From: Zygnema circumcarinatum
Taxonomy: Eukaryota > Streptophyta > Zygnematophyceae > Zygnematales > Zygnemataceae
DNA: 26,485 nucleotides
Direction: 5' to 3'
NCBI GenBank assembly: GCA_037447605.1
Contig: CM074813.1
Location: 510,647-537,131, forward strand
Part shown: positions 20,182-26,485 of the stretch, piece after piece
Layout of the letters: each line of letters opens with the position of its first letter
How positions within the stretch are numbered: the stretch's first letter is position 1
Translations under genes and position numbers: made by a program
The notes under the pieces: model-generated
Databases searched by the model: none
Seen by the model: only the letters and a program-made list of their open reading frames with translations
Told to the model about the DNA's origin: nothing

Positions 20182-21538
20182 TCACGTACCTGCGAAACCC
20201 GCTGAAATGACGGACATCTTTTCTTCTGTATAGTGCGAGGGAGGTTGATCGAGAGCGGTCAAAAAATTCCCAAAAGAGTTTAACAATGAATTAGTCAGAG
20301 AGGAAGGTGAACGATTATCGGTCTCTGCGGGACCGATGGCCATGCCAGAGGATGGATGGCAGATAACCCCAACCTTGTGTACATGATGATGTTATCTTTC
20401 ACTGCTCTGCGGGCAGATTCCATGCTCAAACTTTGATTACAGTTATTTGCTCCGTTTTCATTGTGAATAGAGAAACTTCGGAATCAAGAAAAGACGAGTT
20501 TCTTTTTTGTTTCTCCTTTGTTGTGGCTTTTCATATTCTGAAATTTGAGTCGGCTGTACTAAAGTAGTTGTGACTTCGAACAATCAACTGAAAGTTCACA
20601 TGTTTACAAGCACTTTGAACTGCAAACTACTGAATGATTATATTTGTTGGAATTCGTTGTTCCTACTCGCTTTCTATCGACGGGTCAAAAGTATGCAGTT
20701 TGCAGTTGACAGTTTGCGATTTTACAACTTCTGGTTCACAACTTCTCAAATTCACCAGCAATGGGTTGTACAGCCAACCATCTGTTATAGTACACCAATT
20801 CCTCTAATCAGAAATGAGCTGAAGATAAGTGAGGCAAGATCAGGCAGAGGTGGAACAAGCAGTCCAAAATTGCCCCCCCCGTTGTATGCTCGTAATCAGA
20901 ACTAGATACAAAGTGGGTCCGAAAATCCGATTTCTCGTACAACAGCAGCGCATTGGAACTGCTTGTTTTGGCGAGTGTCACTCCCCTCCCTTTCCACACC
21001 TTCCCCGTCTTGGAGCGAAAGTGAAGAAGGGGGGGGATAGGGTGAAGGAGAGCCCAAAGTAATGCAAGAGACAAGGAGGGGGAGAGAAATCGGAGGAAAG
21101 CGAGTTGTCCAGGATGGGTGGCAGAGAGAGCGAGAGAGAGGAAGGGGGAAAGGTAGAGCCTAGGAGGGAAAGAGGGGGAGAAAGAGAGCGAGGGGGAGGA
21201 GAGAGCGGGAGAGAGAGCGAGGGGGAGGAGAGCGCGGGAGACAGCGAGAGGGAGGAGAGGCGGGGGGCAGAGAAAGCGAGAGGGAGGGAGAGCAGGGGGG
21301 CAGAGAGCGAGAGAAAGGGGTAGAGATAGAGACGAGAGGGAGGGAGTGGGGGAGAGAGAGCGAGAGTGAGGGAGGGGGAAAGAATGAGCGAGTGAGGGAG
21401 AAAGGGGTAGGGATAGAGCCGAGGGAGGGAGTGGGGGAAAGAGAGCGAGAGGGAGGGGGAAAGAGTGAGCGAGGGAGGAAGAGAGAGAGCGAGGGGAGAC
21501 AGACGGAGAGAGAGGGAGAGAGAGGGAGAGAGAGCGCG
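20182..21538. other. Convergent spacer between dehydrin-like and OSB genes
   Basis: AT-rich 3' flank of the dehydrin-like gene to about 20900, with a short AACTGCAAAC/CAGTTTGCAGTT inverted pair (20621-20710), then increasingly purine-rich sequence. An open frame at 20570-20905 has no recognisable domain and ends in the purine tract, so I do not call it a gene. Confidence 0.55.
21060..21537. repeat. GA-rich minisatellite at the OSB 3' end
   Basis: About 480 bp of GAGAGAGCGAG and GGGGGAGGA units on the plus strand. Longer imperfect copies are visible, such as GAGCGAGGGGGAGGAGAGCG (about 21186-21240) and AGGGAGTGGGGGA (about 21340 and 21427). It ends immediately beside the OSB stop codon at 21539, so it forms the gene's 3' UTR or flank. 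Confidence 0.8.
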
Positions 21539-23132
21539 CTATGGCAGGCCCTCTTCCTCCTCCCCCTCCTCTCCGGGGCCCTTGCGCGGCGGTTTCCGCG
21601 GGCGGTACATGTCCTGCAGCGCGCGGTCCACCCAGGCGGGCTTGAAGCGGTTCTCGAGCCACAGCACCTCCACGGTGTGCGCGCCGCGCTGCATCGGCGC
21701 CTTGCGGGTGAAGTCCGGCGCGTTCGGGTTCCGCTGGGAAACCACCAGGAGCCACCGCCCGGTCAGGGTTTAGGGTTTAAGGTTTAGGGTTTAGGGTTTA
21801 GGGTGTAGGGTTTAGGGTTTAGGGTGTAGGGTTTAGGGTAGGGTTTAGGGTGTAGGGTTTAGGGTAGGGTTTAGGGTGTAGGGTTTAGGGTAGGGTTTAG
21901 GGTGTAGGGTTTAGGGTTTAGAGTAGGGTTTAACGCTTAGGGTTTAGGGTTTAAGCCGGTTAGCCAATTGGTCGGTTAACCAATTGGTTGGTAAGCCGAT
22001 TGGTCAGTTAACCAGTTAACCGAGTAGTCAGTTGGTTGATTAGCTAGTTAGCCAGTGAGTCAGTTGGTTGCTAGCCAGGGCGAGTTCCATGCAGGGCTGT
22101 TCTGTTGAACAGGGCAGCGTCAGAACGGCTTAACAAGGGAGGGGTCGCATGGGGAGTGGTCGGATGGGTGAATGGGAGCCACCAGCCGTTGGTTGCGAGA
22201 TAGGGCGATACTCAATCTCGACTTGCTCTCTCTCACGCTCTCTCTCTCTCTCCCCCTCACTCTGTCCCTCTCTTCCGTTTCTGCCTCTCCCGTTCCCTCC
22301 CTCCCCGTCTCCCACGCCTCTCTCTATCTCTCCCGCTCCATTTCTCCCTTTCCCTCTCTTTTTCTCCCGCCTCTCTCGTTTCAATCTCCTGCCCCCCCCC
22401 TCCCCTCCCCTCCCCTCCCCCCTCTCTTCCCCCAACCCCTAACCCCCCCCCCCCTCTTCTTAACTCTGATAGCTCCGAAGAACGTGCTGCCCCTCTCTCA
22501 CCTTTTCGTTGTTTCGATTGTCGTACCACTCCGATGGATTGGCAAAGAAATCTCTCCAAACTCTTTCTAAAGTTGCCGTTTTACCTGTGCGACAAATTCC
22601 AACACCATACGTAAAAAAAATGCCGAATACAACCTCCCGCACAATGTAAGGACGAAAATGAAAAGAATATTCAAAAAAAAAAAAGAACACCCTCTGATTC
22701 TCATTAGTTTAAAGCAGATAAACAAACATACGTAGGCTTATTCCCCTAACCCAAAGAAAAAATAACCAGTACCCAAAACAAAATAGAGGGGAAGAAAGGC
22801 TGTCTCCTATAATATGGAAATGCTGCCTCTCACTTTCAAAGGGTGAAGATGATTCAGTTTCAGTAACCGACGACGGTTGGGATCTGTTCGAACTGTTCAC
22901 ATGTGAATGCGAAAACTGGTAGGAGGATTCATCTTTAGGGAAAAGCGACTCGAGGGGGTTCACCGATTTCACCACAACCTGTACCAAAAAAGGCCCCAAA
23001 AAACCTAAAAAATGGCACAAAAATACCCTTACAATCAGCCCTAGATAGCCCCAAAGAATGTCCTAAAAGCAATCTTATAAGCGAGAGAGGGAGAGAGAGA
23101 AAGCGAGAGAGAGAGAGAGGAGAGAGAGAGGG

Positions 23133-23222
<90 letters not shown>

Positions 23223-24656
23223 CGGAGAGAGAGAGAGAGCATAGTAACTCGACCAGAAGAAGGAAAACTCCCACAAAAATCGATCGAATGCCCCGCAAAA
23301 TAGCTTAAAAAGACACTCCCAAAATGACCCAAGAAAAAAAAAACGTTCCAACAACATTCCACTTCTCTTTTTCGATTTTTTACCCTTTTTTTCAACTTTA
23401 ATTTATTTTTATGAATAAAAAAAGCAATTCCCGCTCACCTTCACATCCGTTCTCGCGAGTCCATCACGACCCGTGAAGCTCTGCAGTTTTATTCTCCCCT
23501 CCACTACCACCCTCATTCCTTTCCTCAAATGACGAGAAAATTTTACTGCCAAACCGTCCCACGCTTCGAGCGTAAACCTGCACAGGACAAATATAATCAT
23601 AAATTTATTAAACATTACGAAAAAAGGAAAAAAAAGAAAAACTCAAATGCTTTGATAACATTAGAAACTTTTCGCTGACCTAACTTCGAGTGAAACGGCC
23701 GAACAATATGAAATGGAAGGAAAAAAGAAGAAAAAGAAAAGAGCCTGACCAGTCGCCATCTTCCGCTTCGGCCGACATCACTTTCCGTACAACAAGTCTC
23801 GAAGTTGCGACGGATGTGTTCGAATTCGTCATCCTCAGTTCAAAATCACGGCCTAAGATTCCTGCGCAACGGAAAAACGGACCACATAGAACACGGGTTC
23901 AACAAAAGGGAGGGAGAGGGAGGCAAGGAGGGAGGTAGGGAGAGGGAGGCAAGGAGGGAGGGAGGGAGAGGGAGGCAAGGAGAGAGGGAGGGAGAGACGG
24001 AGGCAAGGAGGGAGGGAGGGAGACGGAGGCAAGGAGGGAAGGAGGGAGAGGGAGGCAAGGAGGGAGGGAGGGACAGGGAGGCAAGGAGGGAGGAGGCGAG
24101 GGAGGAAGAATGGGAGGAAGGAGGGAGGGTGGAGGAAGGAGGGAGGATGGGAAAAAAGAAGGGAGAGTAGGGGGAGAGAGGGAGGGACGGAGGGTGAGAG
24201 GGAGGGAGAGATGGGGGCGGGAGAGGCCTCGGCATGACGGATGCACCCACCGGTCAAAAAGACCTTATTCAACTTCTCTTTGTCGAACGGCACTGGCGCG
24301 ATCCCAAATTGGGCCCCATCCTCAGCGCCGCCATGGCCGTACTCGTCCTCCTGCACGGTCGAGATTCCCCGACAAGGAACAGCAATCGCGCCCCTAAAGC
24401 TCCCAAAATTTGAGGAACTTGTGACATTTAGAGCTGCAGGGAAAGGGTGGCGGGAGGAGGAAGGAGGGAGAGGGGTGTGGGCGGGAGAGGAGGAAAGAGA
24501 GAGCGCGCGGAAGGTGTGGTAGAGAGAGGGAGAGGCGGAGGTTGGGGCGGAGAGGTCGCTCAATGTCGAAGGAGGGCCGCCATGGATATGAGAAAGAAGA
24601 TTTTGAAAATGTTTTGAGAGGAGGGTGCGGAGCGAGCAGGGACCTCGGGCAGCCAT
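21539..24656 (-). CDS. OSB: Organellar single-stranded DNA-binding protein, complete, six exons
   Basis: Exons in transcript order: 24251-24656, 23750-23861, 23439-23577, 22834-22978, 22502-22584, 21539-21733; they join to 359 residues. Residues 1-110 are Ser/Pro/Ala/Arg-rich without acidic residues early on, a likely organelle presequence (MAARGPCSLRTLLSKHF at the start). The OB-fold follows: NKVFLTGILGRDFELR, then TSRLVVRKVM, FTLEAWDGLAVKFSRHLRKG, MRVVVEGRIKLQSFTG and ARTDVKVVVKSV (about 130-225). After a Ser-rich linker comes the PDF motif typical of plant OSB proteins: LERVWRDFFANPSEWYDNR, then RNPNAPDFTRK and VLWLE (about 272-320). OSB proteins bind single-stranded DNA in mitochondria or plastids and restrain illegitimate recombination. 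The ATG at 24656 is in good context. Exon 2 has a GTCAGG donor. Which organelle it targets cannot be told. Confidence 0.92.
21765..21952. repeat. TTTAGGG telomere-like array in OSB intron 5
   Basis: About 190 bp of near-perfect GGTTTAGGGTTTAGGG interspersed with a GGTGTAGGG variant at regular intervals, so a higher-order unit (TTTAGGG, TTTAGGGTGTAGGG, TTTAGGGTAGGG) repeats about three times. It starts about 30 bases from the exon 6 acceptor (21734). It is the cleanest seven-base telomere-type array in the window. Confidence 0.9.
21956..22076. repeat. Degenerate GGTTAACCAATTGG array next to the telomere-like repeat
   Basis: About 120 bp of imperfect units built from (G)GTTAACCA, CCAATTGG, CAGTTGGTT and TAGCCAGT. 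The units start four bases after the TTTAGGG array and carry short palindromes (GTTAAC, CCAATTGG). They lie in OSB intron 5. Confidence 0.7.
22226..22459. repeat. CT-rich low-complexity block in OSB intron 5
   Basis: Pyrimidine-rich CTCTCTC/CCCTCCC sequence on the plus strand (purine-rich in the gene's sense), ending in four CCCCT units and an 11-base C run (22446-22454 region) close to the exon 5 donor. Confidence 0.75.
23083..23240. repeat. (GA)n microsatellite in OSB intron 3
   Basis: GA repeat with an uninterrupted core of about 82 bp (23135-23217) and GGG-interrupted flanks. In the OSB sense it reads CT, as in the PBF1 and dehydrin-like introns. Confidence 0.9.
23905..24235. repeat. GGAGGCAAGGAGGGAGG minisatellite in OSB intron 1
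   Basis: About seven copies of a roughly 28-32-bp unit (GGAGGCAAGGAGGGAGGGA plus variable AG tail) between 23905 and 24100, followed by diverged GGAGGGAGG sequence to about 24235. It fills most of the 389-bp intron 23862-24250. The single C per unit gives a regular mark by which copies can be counted. Confidence 0.85.
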
Positions 24657-25896
24657 GGCTGCCCCGCTCGACACGGAGCAGGCCCGGGGGAAAACGAATC
24701 CTAAAAGGAATTCTAAAAGGAACCCTAAATGGAATTAATCCAGGGCTGGAGTTGCCGTTCATACTACAACAACGGAATAGTGAGTTTGTTCACAACACAA
24801 CGACGAATTGATGTGGTTCAGAAAAAGGTCGCGTTTACGGTCACATTAGTTACACTTTTGGGACTTTGACATTAGTCGAGGGTGAACCAATGAGAATGCG
24901 CCACGTTCACCGTAAGAACTTTTGACTTTAGACAGCATGGAAGAGTTAAGTCATCGTTCGTCCTACGCATTACAGTTAGACAGTTAGCCGTCATAATGCG
25001 GTCAGCCGGTTGGTCATCACCCTTGTGCCGTACAGTGCACCGATATTTGATCGTACGGTCCTCGAGTCCTTTGCGGTGGGGCCGCCACGTGACATCCATG
25101 TCGGCTGACTTTGCGCTGACACGTGTACCGTACCACATCCAGCGTCAGATTGCATTGAGATTTGGCTAGAAAAAACATTAGCCACGTGGTACACTCTGAT
25201 TGGTTCTAAGGCGGCCGACTGTATGTCCAGTTCCGTGGAACAGGAAATGTGTGCCAGTGCTCTGTTATCATTCACAGTTAACTGTCACAAAGATCAGAAC
25301 CGACAACATTCTTGACCGTTGTCGGCCTGTCGTTTTGCCATCCTCCACAAACTGCGCCGTAAAGCTGGAATCGCATAGAAGAGCGTAAAAACGGGACCCT
25401 TTCAACAGCGTGCACATGGAACGGCCCTGGCCGCGCCTGACACGTCCGCCCGTGCTCCCAAAATCGCGCGAACTGCGGCGGCCGCGCGGCCCGGCGGGCG
25501 CGCAACGTCAGCCGTTCGATCACCGATCGGATGGCGATCGGACGGCTGGCATTGGTCGAACGGCGGCTTGTAGGCAGGCCGCGGGCGGGCGAAGGGAGGC
25601 GGCCGCGAGCAAGCACGGGCCGGGGGGGCCGGGCGGCATCCCCCGCCACGTGGCGCTCTCTGCGCAAGGCACGGCAGGGGCGGGGGGGGACGGAGAGGGA
25701 GAGAGAGGGAGGGAGGAAGGGAGGGAGGGAGAGGAAGGAAGGGAGAGAGGGAGAGGGAGACGCAGGGGTGAGGGAGAGGGGGGTGGGAAGGGAGGAGGGG
25801 AGAGGAGGGAGAGAGAGAGAGAGAGGGGACGATAGAGTGAGGGTTAGTACGAGTGTTTTTCCGAGCAGCAACCGACTGCCATCTGTCCCGCCTGCA
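24657..25896. promoter_or_regulatory. Divergent spacer and promoter region between OSB and the polygalacturonase-like gene
   Basis: About 1.2 kb between two outward-facing starts. CACGTG cores lie at 25086, 25120, 25183 and 25647; the last is a perfect palindromic GCCACGTGGC about 245 bp before the polygalacturonase ATG. CCGTAC motifs lie at 25028-25036 and within 25124-25133, and CGTACGG at about 25053. From 25690 to 25835 the sequence is GA-rich leader or promoter. No exon was recognised. Confidence 0.5.
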
Positions 25897-26364
25897 ATGA
25901 GGGACACCTCCGCCCCTTCCCCGTTCCATGCTCACCGTTCCGTTCTCGCGCACTGCTCGCCCCTCCTCGTCACAGCCCTCCTCCTGTCCCTCTTTTCCGC
26001 CTCTCTCCCTCTCCATGGCGCTGCTTCCGTCCCTCAGACGCTGTCCCTGAACCCTAACCCTACCCCTACCCTTACCCTGAACCCTAACCCTAACCCTAAC
26101 CCTAAGCCTGGTCGCGGCCCCGCCCCCTGGGGGGTGTCGAAGCGGCAGCACGTGTTCGACCTCGCGGACTTCGGCGCGGTCGGCGACGGCGCGGCGGACA
26201 ACACGCGCGTGTTCCAGAACGCGCTGTACGCGGCCTCGGGCGTCGCGGACAAGGGCGGCGCGCAGCTCTATGTGCCGCCCGGCCGCTACGTCACGGGGCC
26301 CTTCAACCTCTCCTCCAACACCACGCTCTGGCTGGCACGGGACGCGGTCATCCTCGGGAGCCTG
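25897..26364 (+). CDS. Secreted polygalacturonase-like GH28 protein, first exon (partial)
   Basis: The ATG at 25897 opens 156 codons to donor GTGAGA at 26365. Residues about 19-41 (SPLLVTALLLSLFSAS and following) are a hydrophobic signal peptide. Residues about 52-71 are an Asn/Pro/Thr linker encoded by CCCTAA-type repeats. Then FDLADFGAVGDGAADNTRVF, GGAQLYVPPGRYVTGPFNLS and TTLWLARDAVILGS match the N-terminal half of the plant GH28 right-handed beta-helix (usual form FGAVGDG, VPPGxxLTGxFNLTS, DAVILGS). The catalytic Asp residues (NTD, DD) lie in later exons beyond the right edge, so activity cannot be judged. GH28 enzymes cut pectic homogalacturonan in the cell wall. Bases 26365-26485 are G-rich intron 1 sequence. 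Confidence 0.88.
26047..26106 (+). repeat. In-frame CCCTAA telomere-like repeat coding an Asn-Pro linker
   Basis: Ten hexamer-type units (CCCTAA, with CCCTAC, CCCTTAC and CCCTGA variants) lie inside the polygalacturonase-like exon. Read in frame they give LNPNPTPTLTLNPNPNPNPK. All units keep six-base spacing, so the frame stays open. Confidence 0.92.
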
Positions 26365-26485
26365 GTGAGAGGGGGGGTGGCGGGGGAAAGGGGGGGGGGA
26401 GGGTGGGGGAGAGAGGGAGGGAGAGAGGGGGGGGGAGGGGGAGGGGTGGCTGGAGGGTGGGAGGAGAGAGGGAGGGAGAGGGAGT

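Noticed and set aside
20570-20905. A 111-residue frame in the convergent spacer.
   Set aside because: No domain, no good start context, and AT-rich sequence typical of 3' flanks. Chance length is plausible.
21765-21952. A true chromosome end or telomere.
   Set aside because: The array is only about 190 bp, is mutated, and lies inside an intron with coding exons on both sides, so it is interstitial.

Overview
The window is nuclear DNA of a land plant or close streptophyte relative. The genes are split by short GT-AG introns, and the proteins are plant families: a TOPLESS-type corepressor, an EFFECTOR OF TRANSCRIPTION protein, an organellar single-stranded DNA-binding protein with a PDF motif, and plant-type proteasome subunit PBF1. 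Introns and spacers are full of degenerate copies of the plant telomere unit (TTTAGGG/CCCTAAA). I cannot name the species. The dense genes, GC-rich exons and very large GA/CT and G/A tracts suggest a non-angiosperm lineage, but that is weak inference.

Layout, left to right: first coding exon of a TOPLESS-like gene (minus, 144-223, runs off the left edge); a 3.6 kb spacer with G-boxes, GTAC motifs and an ACGT array; 20S proteasome beta subunit PBF1 (minus, 3837-7253, seven coding exons, complete); a 2 kb divergent spacer; an ET/GIY-YIG gene (plus, 9297-11389, three exons); a mitochondrial adrenodoxin-type ferredoxin (plus, 12971-15675, 5' join unresolved) with an orphan antisense exon in one intron; a 68-residue single-pass membrane protein (minus, 16445-17733); a dehydrin-like gene (plus, 18698-20181); an OSB gene (minus, 21539-24656, six exons, complete); and the first exon of a secreted polygalacturonase-like GH28 protein (plus, 25897-26364, runs off the right edge).

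The genes are unrelated housekeeping, regulatory and stress functions, not a pathway cluster. The clearest regulatory unit is the 964 bp between the divergent membrane-protein and dehydrin genes. It holds nine CACGTG cores in about 425 bp and a TATA box, as expected for an ABA/desiccation-responsive promoter. The most unusual structural features are telomere-type CCCTAA repeats translated in frame as an Asn-Pro linker in the polygalacturonase, a 663-base uninterrupted purine run filling most of a PBF1 intron, and a 150-bp perfect CT repeat that begins at a splice donor in the dehydrin gene.

Exon joins were made by eye from reading frame, splice dinucleotides and remembered family conservation. 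No alignment or transcript data were available.
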